Below are positions 22,933 to 35,935 of a stretch of DNA of 64,000 nucleotides, one piece after another. How positions within the stretch are numbered: position 1 is the first letter of the stretch; each line of letters starts with the position of its first letter. A program made the translations under genes and the position numbers. The notes beneath the pieces are model-generated. The model did not search any database, was not told the origin of the DNA, and saw nothing but the letters and a program-made list of their open reading frames with translations. Source of the stretch: Primulina eburnea (taxonomy: Eukaryota; Streptophyta; Magnoliopsida; Lamiales; Gesneriaceae); NCBI RefSeq assembly GCF_022965805.1, contig NC_133104.1, forward strand, positions 41,088,682 to 41,152,681, given 5' to 3'.

Positions 22933-23114
22933 GGCAAAAACTTGTGTGAGACGGTCTCACGGGTCAAATTTTGTGAGACGGATCTTTATTTGGGTAATCT
23001 ATGAAATAGTATTGCTTTTTATGCTAAGAGTACTACTTTTTGTGGTGAATATGGGTAGGGTTGACCCGTCTCACAGATTGATATCCGTGAGACGGTCTCA
23101 CATGAGACCTACTC
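22933..23114 (-). mobile_element. 182-bp MULE-like MITE, copy with perfect 9-bp TSD
   Basis: Begins GGCAAAAACTTGTGTGAGAC and ends CATGAGACCTACTC. Flanked by TTTGTTAAA at 22924-22932 and 23115-23123. Exactly 182 bp. Confidence 0.92.
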
Positions 23115-23168
23115 TTTGTTAAAAAACTAAACCAATATATATATAAATAAACAAATACAATTTTTGAA

Positions 23169-23350
23169 GACAAAAACTTGTGTGAGACAATCTCACGGGT
23201 CGTATTTGTGAGACGGATTTTTTATTTAGGTTAATCATGAAAAAGTATTACTTTTTATGTTAAGTGTATTACTGTTTATTGTGAATATAGGTAGGGTTGA
23301 CCCGTCTCACAGATTATGATCCGTGAGACGGTTTCACATGAGACCCACTC
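23169..23350 (-). mobile_element. 182-bp MULE-like MITE, copy with 8/9 TSD
   Basis: Begins GACAAAAACTTGTGTGAGAC and ends GAGACCCACTC. Flanks ATTTTTGAA and ATTTTTTAA differ at one base. Exactly 182 bp. Confidence 0.9.
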
Positions 23351-23715
23351 ATTTTTTAAAACATAAAGAATGCAATTTTTTATTGATAAATTACCTAATC
23401 TTTTACAAATAAAAAATTTGAAAACAAAAATTGATTGGCATGTTTAGTATTTATCTATTTTTCGAATTATTGAACTTAAAATTCAACTCTTATTTTTTAT
23501 ATGTGGTCTCAGGTTCAATTTTATTAAATAAGATATGTCCTAGTTCTAACATAAAAAGAAATAATAATATTAAAAAATAAGAATAGCTTTTTAAAAAAAT
23601 ATATAAAAATAGTAGTGGACATTGCAATGTGGCAGCCGCGTCCTCTGCTACTAGTGACAGACATTATCATATTTTTGTAACGTCTGCCGTTTGTAAAACT
23701 CCACCGTTCACGTTT

Positions 23716-23897
23716 GGCAAAAACTTGTGTGAGACGGTCTCACGGGTTATATTTGTGAGACGGATCTCTTATTTGGGTAATCCATGAAAAAGTATTACTT
23801 ATTATGCTAAGAGTATTACTTTTTATTGTGAATATGGGTAGGGTTGACCCGTCTCATGGATTAAGATCCGTGAGACGGTCTCACATGAGACCTACTC
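23716..23897 (-). mobile_element. 182-bp MULE-like MITE, copy with perfect 9-bp TSD
   Basis: Begins GGCAAAAACTTGTGTGAGAC and ends GAGACCTACTC. Flanked by TTCACGTTT at 23707-23715 and 23898-23906. Exactly 182 bp. Confidence 0.92.
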
Positions 23898-24767
23898 TTC
23901 ACGTTTTATAAAAAATCCAAATTTCACGTACATTGATTAAAACTAAAAACTAGAACAATGACCCAAAACAAAAAAAAAGAATATTGAATTTTTATTATAT
24001 TTTTGTTTTATTTAATTTAAAGTATGAAAGAGTTAACAAAAGAAATTTAAAATAAAAGATTTTTTTCTCTTTCACGTCAGAAAGAGCAAAAAAAACTACT
24101 TTGACTCTATTGTTTGTGTAATTTCATAAAAAAATTATATTTTATGTTTACATATTTATCCACACCATGTATTAAAAGAGAGACTTTAGTGGTATTTTTG
24201 AAATTAAATGTTTAAATTAAAAACATTATCGCAAAATTTATAATAATGAACTAATTAAATTATTAATTTATATCTAATAAAAGTATAAAACTCATTTAAA
24301 CACGTTAGCTCTCGATTCAGTATTGTCCATTATTTAAATTTGATCTCACTGTTATGCTGAATATTTGTTTTGAATTTCATTGTATCATTAATTAATTAAA
24401 ATTTAAGATTTCAAATCAAATAATTTAAAATATTATAATTACATTATGATTGTCGATTGTTCCTTCACCAAAAATAAATGAAATTTATCCCTGAAAAAAT
24501 AAAGTTAATGAAGAGATGGTAATGGGCCGGGTTTATGTCTAACTCGTATCCGACCCGGACAAATCATGTTTAAAGTGGATATGCGTAGGAAATATAGGTC
24601 TCGAGTAGGAAACGAGTATTAAATTTTTCTGTCTAACGAACATGAGTTGGGTAAAAGTCCTATAAGATCCGACATACCTATACCTGTACCCGAACCCCTA
24701 AAATCTTAATTACAAACTTTTAAGTCAGAATAACTAATATAAAGAATCGATATCATTACTTTATGAA

Positions 24768-24955
24768 TAAATTTCTTGAGAGACGGCCTCACGAATCTTT
24801 ATCTTTGAGACGAGTTAAGTCAGTTAACCCTACCGATATTCGTAATAAAAGTAATACTTTTAACATAAAAAATAATATTTTTTCATAGATAAATCAAATA
24901 AAAGATCTGTCTCATAAAATACGATCCAAAAATATCACACAAATTTTTGCCTTCT
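24768..24955 (+). mobile_element. Diverged 182-bp MITE copy
   Basis: Family block order is kept, but both palindromic ends have decayed. Confidence 0.55.
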
Positions 24956-26189
24956 TTTAATCGATTGAACGTGCACAAAGCCTCGAAAGTGAGGGAAAAT
25001 GGAGACCTTTCGATCGAGGGTAAATATGGAAATTGATATAGACTGCAGGATATCCTCATTCCATCGAAAGCCAATAAGGATGGAACACGTGTCAATAAGA
25101 TATGGGTTGGTGGCAAAACCACTAGAATAGTAGACTGTGAGGAAATTCGCAGCTTTGTTTGATTTTTGACTCTCTTTTTATTGTTGTCAACTTTTAGAAT
25201 TGCGCGCAATTAATTTTAATAAAGACTTGAATTATGGTTTTGAACAGACTGGTACGACTTTAATTATCTCGCGTAAAACATTAAATTTTGGCTTTATTAT
25301 ATTTCTTAAGAAATCATTTTAAAAAATTAAATTTAACACGTTTAGGTTGCTGATATAATTGATTTGAATCCCTGAGACAAATTATTTAAAAAAACAATAA
25401 AGAAAATTTTTCGGAAAGTTATGTATTATCATATTACAGTATATAAGAACAGTATAAGAAATAAACATATGCTAAACGTTATGAATGAGAATAATGTCCT
25501 GATACCCTTCAAGATAATAAAAAATCAAAACCCAGAATCTTACATTGATAGAAAGATATATATTGAAAGATACTTTTGATACGATGAAGTTATATGGTGG
25601 ACATCTATGTAAACGTCGGTTGTTGGTTGAGTTACATATAGACTTACTATATTGTTAATTTGAACCACATAGAGTAACTAACTTTGACGTCATTGTGATT
25701 TTTTAAATACAAACGATACTACTTTAAAATTTAAAAATAATCTATTTTTGTTTAATAAAAAAATAATCACTATGGTATCTAATCTATAATTTTTTAAATT
25801 TAGTAAAATATTTTCTTAAATCTTTATCCAAACTTTTGAATTTTAAATTATTATATCATTCTTATTATAATTTTTTTATATAGAAATAATTAAATAAAAA
25901 TTAACAAAAAAAAAAAAAAAAAACAAGCAAAGAATCACTAGTAGGTATAAATAAGCAAGAGACGCATATACAAAGTTGTTTACTTCCACTCAATTCCATA
26001 ATCAAATATCATCTGTTGCTTTAAAAAATACACGGAATTTTCAATTAAACTTCTTATTTAACACAAATAACACATGTGCGGCGTCCATTAATATATAAGA
26101 TGAATATAAATCTATTATTTAAGACGACCATAAATCTTTCAAAATTCATTAATCATACATAGACCACTCTAAATAATATAAATAATTCA

Positions 26190-26373
26190 TGGAATAGTTC
26201 TCTTATGAGACAATCTCATGAATCTTTATCTGTGAGACGGGTCAAACCTATCGATATTCACAATAAAAAGTAATATTTTTAGCATGAAAATTAATGTTTT
26301 TTCATGGATGACCAAAATAAGATATCTGTCTCACAAAATACGACATGTAAGACCGTCTCATACAATTTTTTAT
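26190..26373 (+). mobile_element. Diverged 182-bp MITE copy
   Basis: GTGAGACGGGTCAAACCTAT and GTAAGACCGTCTCATACAA mark the two halves. The internal AATAAAAAGTAATA block is present. Confidence 0.65.
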
Positions 26374-26421
26374 CTAATTCATGTAATTTATCAATCAACG
26401 ACAGTACGAAACCCTAATAAA

Positions 26422-26423
<2 letters not shown>

Positions 26424-26470
<47 letters not shown>
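26424..26470. repeat. (TA)n microsatellite
   Basis: About 47 bp of TA dinucleotides between two MITE relics. Confidence 0.95.
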
Positions 26471-26474
<4 letters not shown>

Positions 26475-26477
26475 TAT

Positions 26478-26611
26478 AACTTATTTAGATCATCTGTGGA
26501 AAATTATTATTTTTTATGCTAAAACATTACTTTTTATTGTGAATATCGATAGGGTTGATCTGTCTCACAGATAAAAATTCGTGAGACCGTCTCACAAAAT
26601 ATCTACTCTAA
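26478..26611 (-). mobile_element. Partial 182-bp MITE copy
   Basis: Only the inner part and one end (GTGAGACCGTCTCACAAAAT) remain. The other end appears replaced by the adjacent TA tract. Confidence 0.6.
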
Positions 26612-28242
26612 AAGTAAACCATTATATCATTTTGTTTCATTTTCATTTTTTTTTTCTTCTTCATCATCAATAATTTCCATATTTTTTTGGTGAATGGTCC
26701 GTGAGCCAACCCACAACTTAAACAGGCCAATCCTTTGTGGCTATCCAACATATCAAACTCAAATTGAAATCTCTATTTGGAACATCGCGTTCTTAAATTT
26801 AATCACGTCAAACCTCGCATTCTCAAAATAAATGCAGAATGCTCTTCTTCTTATTTTTGTTGGTTTGCTAAATCAATAGTTTTAAGTAATTATCCGAGTT
26901 ATTATTACTTAAAAGCTTTTATTATTTTTGAAAATATTTATGGTGTGTATATAACAATTATTTCTGTTAATATAGTGATCGAACCCACTTAGATTATTGT
27001 AATTTATGCCGTTTAAAATGTTTGAATTATGATATTATCATCAATTATAATTTTTGGTGAAGTGACAACTGTAAAATCCTACAATTTGTATCACATTTAT
27101 ATGTTTGCTTTACAAAGAGTATTAAATTTGAGAGTAATTTTTTTGGTGCAATAATTGTTTTTGTTATGAAATGATTGAACTGTGGCATTGGACTACTGTA
27201 TGATATAAAAAATTAAATTGTATTGTTACAATCAATTATTGATTTTGGTAATACGATAGTGCTCGATCATGTGATTTTTAAAGTTTTAATACTTGCATTT
27301 TAGATATTAAATTACAAGAACTTACATAATTAATATCGATCAAGTTTTTTCCAAATCCGATTGAACTATAGTAAAAATCAAGTTGGCATTCGAAATGACC
27401 AAATTGTAAAAAAATTTAACACAAATTTTTATAAGATGATCTCATAAGTTAATTTATTATATATATCTCATATTTGGGGCAGTCACAGAAAAATATTTAT
27501 TTTTTATATCAAAATATTAGTCATTATTATAAATATGAGCTGAATTGTCATCTCACGAATAAATCTCAATGAAAGATCTACTAAAAATCTAAAAACAACA
27601 AGTTTTATTTAGAATAAAAATAACTGAAACCAAATTGAACAACTAAAAATTAATAAATTATTTTTCGTAATATAAAACATTACATAGTAATTTAAAGAAA
27701 AGTATGATGAGATACATAATTTGTTTTGGAAAATTTAAGACAATAATTTATGGCATGATTTGCATAACTTAAATTATTGTACTAAATTTCTCCATCTAAT
27801 ATTTTCATATTTGAAATAACTTGATAATCTCTTTAATCAAGCCAATTCATGCAATTTAATCTATATTGTATTCTAAGTTAAAAAATTTAAATGTTTTCAA
27901 AAATAAAACTTTTAAATAATTCAAATTTGGAAAATTACTATTTTTAAAAAATATTATAGGAATAACCAGCCTCATTTAATTCGAGAGGGGGGTTTCTTTC
28001 ATATTTTTTTTTCGAGAGGAACATAACAAATATCTATTAAAGTGTTTGTTTTTATTATTATATTATATATTATTTTTTTAAAAAAATATATCTAGTTAAC
28101 TTGTAACATCGAAAAAATAAAATAATATTCAAAATTTTATGATATATAAATATATTTTATTTATACAGAAACTCAGTTGAGACCGTTTCATAAATAAATT
28201 ATATAAAATAAATCTCAAACACAACTCCAGATATATTAATTG

Positions 28243-28425
28243 ACAAAAAATTGTGTAAGACGATCTCGCGGGTCATATTTTTGAGACATATCTCTTACTT
28301 ATGTCATCCATGAAAAAATATTACATTTTATGTTAAGAGTAATACTTTTTATTGTGAATATCGATAGGGTTGACCCGTCTCATTGATAAATATTCATGAT
28401 ACCGTCTTATAAGAAATCTACTCAT
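28243..28425 (-). mobile_element. Diverged 182-bp MITE copy
   Basis: Runs from GACAAAAAATTGTGTAAGAC to AAGAAATCTACTC. The length is close to the family value and it lies about 200 bp upstream of the next gene's start codon. Confidence 0.65.
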
Positions 28426-28637
28426 ATTAATTTTATTATAAATATAAATTCAAGTAAATATATAGGCCAATAGTGAATAATGTAATAAGGACTAAATAGA
28501 TCATATGATCGTGGAAATCAATATGAGTAAAAAATATGAAAAGAAAAGAAAGACGTGGAAATCGACTGTTGACCTTAACGTCTATTTGACTATTTCCTCA
28601 CGTGCTGCTCCCCCTTCTCCACTGCCCGGCGGCAGCG

Positions 28638-31600
28638 ATGGACGGAGAGAACTCGAAACCAATCGCGAAAGAGAAGACGATTTGTCAGATTCTATCGCCT
28701 CCGAATACCAGAGACCTCGTCGATTCCGTCGATGCTTTTCTCTTTGATTGCGATGGTCCGTACGTAACATACACAATTTCTCAAAACTTATCAGTAGAAC
28801 ATAATTGACATTTCATTAGTAACTGAGCTCTGGCCTCTGAGAGTGTATTAATTTGTGTGTTTTTTTTTTTCAAAATTATGATGGATTTTCTTTAGCCCAC
28901 GATTTCGATATTTCAGGTGTGATATGGAAGGGAGATGCTTTAATCGAGGGCGTTCCGGAAACTCTAGAAACTCTTAGATCAATGGTTATTTAATCTTTCG
29001 CTTCTTATCAATTGCTTTTGGCTGTAAATAATGCTATTCATGTGCACCTTTTAAATAATGTTCTGAATTGTGTGTTGGTTCTGCATTTCTGTTGGTGGTG
29101 TGATTTTAACGCAGGTTTGTTTTTTGTTTTTTTCTTCCAATTTCTGTGTTGTTGGTTGCATTGTGTTTTTGGGCAGTACATTATCGTGACAATTAAGCAG
29201 GAGACTCATGTCACTCATTTTCAAATCTTTTATGATGCTACAACCTGTATCAACAGTTCTTCCTTGCTATGATGATATTACTAGCACAGTTTTGGATGAT
29301 AATGTGTGATGTCTTCATACGTTTGCATGTGTGATGTCTACATACATTTGCTCGATCCTTAAACCAAGTGCCGCATGCAAATGTGTTCTAATGTTTAATA
29401 TAGTTAAAAATGTGATTTTCGCCCTCAACCCCTATTTTGGTATCTGGCTTTGATAAATATTATTGCTCGTCTTAACTCCTTGTTTATTCTCATTTTCTAA
29501 GTTCAGTCTTATGACATTATCGTAAATGTACCTTGCAGGGAAAGAAGCTAGTGTTTGTGACGAACAATTCAACCAAGTCTAGAAGGCAATATGCAAAGAA
29601 GTTCAATTCCCTTGGAATTTCCATTACTGAGGTTTGTTACATGGACCAGTCTTCTTATAAATGCAGTATGTATTTTCGTAAATATTACTGAGTCCCATAC
29701 TGGTTTCAGGATGAGATATTTTCCTCATCTTTTGCTGCTGCCATGTACCTGAAGGTCAATTCGTTTCCTAAAGATAAGAAGGTCTGGTCTCATCTCACTT
29801 ATTATCTGTCCTGCCGCATATTCTTTAGGCAGCAAGATTTTCTGGTGCATGAGAAGATTTGTCACGAGGAAGATTCAAGCCAAAGATTTATGTTAATCAA
29901 AACCAGAACCGTTTTGTCCTCAACTAACATGAGGATCATCTCATATAACATGCAATCTTCTGCACTGATTTATAAATCCTCTCGTTAGTTATACATCTTC
30001 ATATGAAAGGGACTGATCAAAATAAGTCATACGATCTGCTTTTAGATAGAGATAGCAGAAAAGATTTAAGAGAAAGAACATAACTCCTGCGTAGGAACTT
30101 GTTCTCTTGGATATTTTATGCTTTACTGGAAAAAATCTTAAATACTCCAAATTTCTTTTGCTTCATGTCATCGTTATCAGGGCCTCATAGCATTGGGGTT
30201 TGCAGGTTTATGTAATTGGTGAAGAAGGCATATCTGAGGAACTGGAGCTTGCTGGATTTACCAGTCTTGGTGGCCCTGTAAACGTCCTTTTGTTTCTATC
30301 TTAAGATTCTTATTTCATCTCTAACCATTTTCTTTGAGTCAACTGAATATTATTCTACTTATATTGAATTTAGAAGAATAACTAGCTTTACATTTTGCAG
30401 GAAGATGGGAAGAAGGCTGTCCAGTTGAGACCAAACTTTCTGTTTGACCACGACAAGAGTGTAAAATTTAATAACAACTTACCCAGCATTGTATCTTCCT
30501 ATGCTGTTATGTGATTCAAAATTGCTAGTTCCAATTCCAGGTAGGAGCTGTGGTGGTTGGACTTGACCAGTATATAAATTATTACAAGCTACAGTAAGTC
30601 TCACTTTCCTTGATGTTTTTTTAAACTTGATTAAATCATCTGCAGATATCGTCAATATGCTACAATAGTATTATTTATAATCACACCATACAATATAAGT
30701 CTACCCTAAGTTTGCTTTTCTACTGTATAGCCACGATGGGGCTTGCTCAGTCAATTTATCCATGCTTTTATATTGTAGAGCCATTTTAGGGCTTGCTCAG
30801 TCAATTTATCTAAAGCATCTAATTTTACTCATCTAAAGATATGGAACTCTTTGCATACGCGAGAATCCAGGGTGTCTATTTATTGCTACAAATCGAGACG
30901 CAGTTGGCCATCTTACTGATCTGCAAGAATGGCCTGGTAAGTTTTTTCTTTTCGGTTAACCTCACCATTAATAAGAGACTTTAGAAGTTAACATTTTCTC
31001 GAGTTTAGGTGCGGGATGCATGGTTGCTGCAGTATGTGGCGCGACACAAAGAGAGCCTATTGTTGTCGGAAAACCATCAACCTTTATGATGGACTTTTTA
31101 CTTCAGAAGTAAGTCTATTTTCAAATCACCGAGTCCAGGCCCATATCAATATGGAGATTTTTGAGTAATGTTTAAGTTTTTAGGCCCTTGCCCACATAAG
31201 AAACCAGTCTATTGGATTAAACTCGTCTGTTAAACCTGAGTGCTAATAACATTGACGCTCTTATCAAAGACCAACTTTCACCCGTGGAGGGGGCGGGGGC
31301 TAATTTGGAGAAGCTATCATGTGGACAATAATGATAATTTTGATATGCCAATATATGGTTTTGATTAAGATGCATGCGACAAAAAAGTGGGCATTGTCCA
31401 CTATAAGCTGAAGCGGGCATCTTCATCTCACAAAGTGCTTCATGTTGCAAGTCTCGCATCTAAATTGTGGTGTGTTACTTGACTTTAAGAGATTTTTTAA
31501 TTTAGTGGACTAGTTTTCTAAGTGTAATATCCTGTAAAGCTTAAATCTGAATTTGATGTAGACAAATGCTTTACCACTCAATCGGTTATTTATCATCATT

Positions 31601-31968
31601 CTTTCAAGAGTTTAGCACTAGTAGGTATGCAACTCAGAGCGCTTTAACACCTTAACATCTTTATCTCGTGGCGCAGATTTAACATCCCTACTTCAAGAAT
31701 GTGTATGGTTGGGGACAGACTTGACACTGATATTTTATTTGGACAGAATGCTGGTTGTAGAACTCTACTTGTCCTTTCAGGTTGAATTGAAATCTATCTA
31801 ATTTCTTTATGAAAAGATTATTATTTTGCTGCTGCTGCATATCATTTGTGACTTGATTTTGCAGGCGTGACAAATATGGCAACCCTTGAAGACCCATCAA
31901 ATTATATTTGGCCCGAATATTACACGAGTACGGTGTCGGATATCATTGCATTATTGGATGATCAATGA
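28638..31968 (+). CDS. PGLP2: Phosphoglycolate phosphatase, cytosolic type
   Basis: Eleven exons join in frame to 942 nt (313 aa): 28638-28755, 28917-28984, 29539-29631, 29710-29781, 30206-30277, 30401-30460, 30541-30593, 30839-30936, 31009-31108, 31677-31780 and 31865-31968. HAD-superfamily motifs are complete: motif I FLFDCDGVIWKGD (split by intron 1), motif II FVTNNSTKSRRQY, motif III VVGKPSTFMMDF and motif IV MVGDRLDTDILFGQNAG. The cap domain carries VYVIGEEGISEELELAGF. It dephosphorylates 2-phosphoglycolate or related phosphoesters. The N-terminus MDGENSKPIAKEKTIC lacks a chloroplast transit peptide, so it matches the cytosolic PGLP2 form rather than photorespiratory PGLP1. No lesions were found. 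Intron 7 holds a small direct duplication (GGGCTTGCTCAGTCAATTTA at about 30739 and 30790). Confidence 0.95.
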
Positions 31969-34900
31969 TTTATTCCTGCCTAAGTAAACTATAGGCAGCC
32001 ATTCTATCTATCGAACTTCCGGTAACTGATGATAATTCCAATTCTAAAAATTTATTTCCTTTAATTAAGATTGTTTTTTAACTCTGGTTTCAGCTGTTCC
32101 GTGATTACAAACACTAGCATTCAAGGGTCTGTTTGTACGGCCCTTTTCTTCATATTTTATTCCCTTTTTTTGCTAAATACAAGAAATCTGTTTGATAATT
32201 TTTTACCACTTTATTATTTAAAAAACATTATTATTCCATATAAGCCGTTAATTGTCCAATTCATAATTCTTAAGCACAATTTTTTAGTTAATTTGCCTTC
32301 ACCCCCCATTACTTCATATATTTGACACTCGCCTCTTTGACATATTCTTTGGCATGTTATAATGCAAACCTCCCACCTCTTGTGAAAAGACACGGATGTC
32401 AGTAGAAAAGATAGTTTTGGGTTTCCGAATGTGTACCTTTCTTTTAGAAGCTGTTGCTTTTACAGAAAATAGAAAATAATGCATGTGTTTATGTGTATAG
32501 CATATGGCTATTTATGCGAAAGATCCTCGTCAATACCAGCAGGCAAGCTGTCACCTTACCCCTAAAAGTTCATTAATCCACGTGCCCATCGAGATGTGCT
32601 TTCTGAAGTTGGTGCTAGGACTTTTGTGTGTTTCTTATTTTTCAAGTATTGCAGCAGGGTCGCTCAATGTTACCCCCCGGACGTTTTGATTCATCATCTG
32701 AATTCAAAATAAAAATATATGAAATTCATCAATATGATCAATTGAACATGTTTGTTTTAGAAATGTTACTCCATGTCTAGCATAACCTCACACTATTGCA
32801 GCATGACCCACCAAACTGCTTTTTAATTTGTTTTGTACGTTGCTTCTTTTGTCTAACTATTATCCTGAATTTGATAATAGTTTCCTACTATTTCGACTAC
32901 AACATACATTTAAGGAAGGATTGAATTGTTCTTGAGGATAATTCGGGACTTATGCGAAAATGAAAATTTTGAAAATCGTGAGATATATACAAATAAAATA
33001 AATTATTTCTTACTATAACAATGATCGAATGAAATTGGTCTAAAAGAATAGAAAGAAGAAGTGTAGCACACAACGAATATTTTATCGTTTGGGCACATGT
33101 AGTCTCCAATAGTACTTCGTCTCATAGCAAAAATACACGCGATTTTTTGTCATGTTTGTTTGCTTAGACATCGTCATGCATGGGAAATTTATGAACGCGT
33201 AATAATGTTATTCAATACGAAACTTAAGTTCACATTTACTTTCAATGACCATTAATAATAATAAGTTTTAATATCAATAACGAAGTATTTTGATGAAAGG
33301 GTAATTTTTTGACCTCACTCGACTTCGAGGGATGATAATTAAGCAGCAAAATAATAAAAACTTGATTCATTATTATTTTTAAAATATCCAAGGTTGTAAC
33401 TTGTAAGAGTCTGTTTTCATTTTTTTGAAACTTTTCTAACTTTCGTTTTCACATGATTAATTTCTCATGTAACTTAGAGTAACTAACTTTTGATATCATG
33501 GTCTGTTTTAATAATTATATATATATTAATAAATTGTTAAAAACTTAATGCAAGCCATGTGTAATTTGGAGGATAGAATTTTTGTTTTTAAGACATATAA
33601 TTGTGAGTTCAATTCTTATTTGGGTATTTTTTATTCTTTTCTTTTTATATTTATTTTAATTCATATATCAAAATTACAGTATTGTCCCTCACTATTTTTT
33701 ATAATTATATTATGATCCTCATTTAAATATAAATCAAATGAGTTATGCAAAATATTGTACAAACACGCAATACATGCGTCGATACACTAATATATATTAT
33801 TTGTTAGTGTATTTCATCATGTTACTCAAAATATCATGTTACTCAAAATTGCAAGGCAAGACTACCTCATATCGTCTATTGAAAAAAAAAAAAAAAATGA
33901 GGAATTGCATTCGTGGGCTATATTCATGTGTGGGTGGGTGTGCACTCATTACTCGTTAGTATTTAAGTTGCTTTATGTTTTCTTTTTAATTTTTTTTTTT
34001 ATAGGAGACAAATTAAAGGCCACCTCACCCAAACAGGCCCATTGGGAATCTTGGCTCCTTCATCCGCAAAATTTAAGAACTATATATTTAAATCAGTAGG
34101 TATAACATATTAATTCTGTAAGTCAAGTCTCTTATTTAGATCATCTGTAAAGGAAAAAAAAATTAATTTTTTATGTCAAAAAGATTATTTGTTATTATAA
34201 ATAAAAGTATGATTGACTCGTCTCACAAATAAATATTCGTGAAATTAACTGACAAAATACATCCTATTAAACTATTGTATAATGTCTTGAGTTTTTGTTT
34301 TGAACGTTTTCTCATATCTTCATAACTTTGGAAAAAAAAAACACAACTATGAAAAAGTGAAAATCAATAAAATAAAATAAACAATCAACCCGCACTGAAA
34401 TTATGGGTTTATCTATATTACGTCGAGGGTACTTCCCCTCCTATTCTAATATTATTAGATCATATGATTTTCTCATATTTTTATGAAAATTGACATATAT
34501 ATTAATGATCCAAAAACTAACATTTGACCTATGTCATAAGGAAATAATACTCGGAATATATCATTGAATAATCTCTCCTACCCAATTAACTCGTTCAATC
34601 TATTTTTCATTCAAAAATCCCAAGTCAAATAGCTATTAAAAATTATATTTTTTAAATAAAAGTTATAAAATATCGAGTTTCAAATTAATTTTAGATGAAA
34701 AATGCAATTCACGTCCCAAAATACATCTCAGATGTGTTGGATGGCCTCCTATTTGTTTTTGTGCCAACCCCTTTTATGTAAATTTCAACTCTCTCGCTTT
34801 CTTGGAAATGACGCTAGGCAACGACAAAACCAATTTGATTTCTATACTACAAATAATATTTGTAGCACATGGGTAAAGAATTTTGCCTTAGCTTTTGAGT

Positions 34901-35935
34901 AATAGTAAAATCATACTAGTTCCGTCCTAATTATGGAAGTCGATTTTTTCCACACAGCTTAAAAAATTAATCGGAAATATCGATTGCACTATCAATTTTT
35001 AATTTTACTCCAAATTTAATAGAGATATATGATTATAAATAATCTCATAACAATTTTTTATTCATAAAATAGCATAGATTTTAGTAGATTTATGGAAAAT
35101 AGTAAATATTTGTGTGAGACGATCTCATGGGTCGTATTTTGTGAGACATATATCTTATTTGGTCATACATGAAAAAATATTACCTTTTATGCTAAGAGTA
35201 TTACCTTTGATGGTGAATATCGATAGGATTGACTCGTCTCACGGATAAAGATCAATGAGACATGTCTCTTGTATTCTAGAAAAAATATGTGTCGGGGGAC
35301 TTGTGTGGATACAATTGATTTGAAAGCTGTTAGAGAAATAAATAAAGAATTGTCTAATTCATTTAGTTTGTTCATCTAATAATTTCCATACAAATGCATT
35401 TAATTGATGCAGCTAGCCTGTCAATTCGTCACTCCATAGCCATTTCTTTGAAAGATACCGCCAACAGCTAAAAAAAGGGAAAAGAAAAAGAAAAAAAAAA
35501 GACACCGCCAACACATTATGAATGCAAATTGATGCAGTGAATCTAGATTTTGATGGAAAATTTCTAAAGCCACCTGCTTGTTTTTTTTTTTTTTTTTTTA
35601 ATCTTAAAAGCCATCTACTTTTACTGAAAGATTAACAAGATGCAAAGCAAAAAAAAGCGAACAAGGGAAGTAGGAGGTTGCCTTTCTTGAATCTTGACCC
35701 AATTTCACTATCTTTTATTGGATATGTATATATATTTGTATGTATGTTTATAAAAGTCGAATCTTTACTTGTCTTGCTCTCTTTTTACTGTTCTTCTTTC
35801 TTCCCACTTACCTTTATTAGATCATGCAAGTGAAGGTTGGATTCTTGCTGTATGCATAGGTTGTACGGTTTAGGATTTTCTTAGATCTTTCGAATTGCGG
35901 TTGTGGTGGGATAGTCTTTGTTTGTTTCAGCAAAA
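31969..35935. other. Intergenic region, no gene recognised
   Basis: Open frames here are short and without recognisable domains. A diverged MITE copy lies at about 35104-35275 and a weak echo at about 34120-34255. 35760-35935 is probably the leader of the SEC14 gene, with a likely leader-intron acceptor (TTTGTTTCAG) at 35921-35930. Confidence 0.5.
35104..35275 (-). mobile_element. Diverged 182-bp MITE copy
   Basis: TTTGTGTGAGACGATCTCAT at one end, GCTAAGAGTATTACC inside, and a decayed far end. Confidence 0.6.

Larger units (their letters stand above)
23907..28637. other. Gene-free AT-rich stretch with decayed MITE copies
   Basis: No credible exon was seen before the phosphoglycolate phosphatase gene. 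Diverged MITE copies lie at about 24768-24955, 26190-26373, 26478-26611 and 28243-28425, with a weaker echo at 27420-27590. A (TA)n tract is at 26424-26470. Confidence 0.5.

Noticed and set aside
27420..27590. Another weak MITE echo
   Set aside because: Block order is suggestive, but the ends and palindromes are gone.
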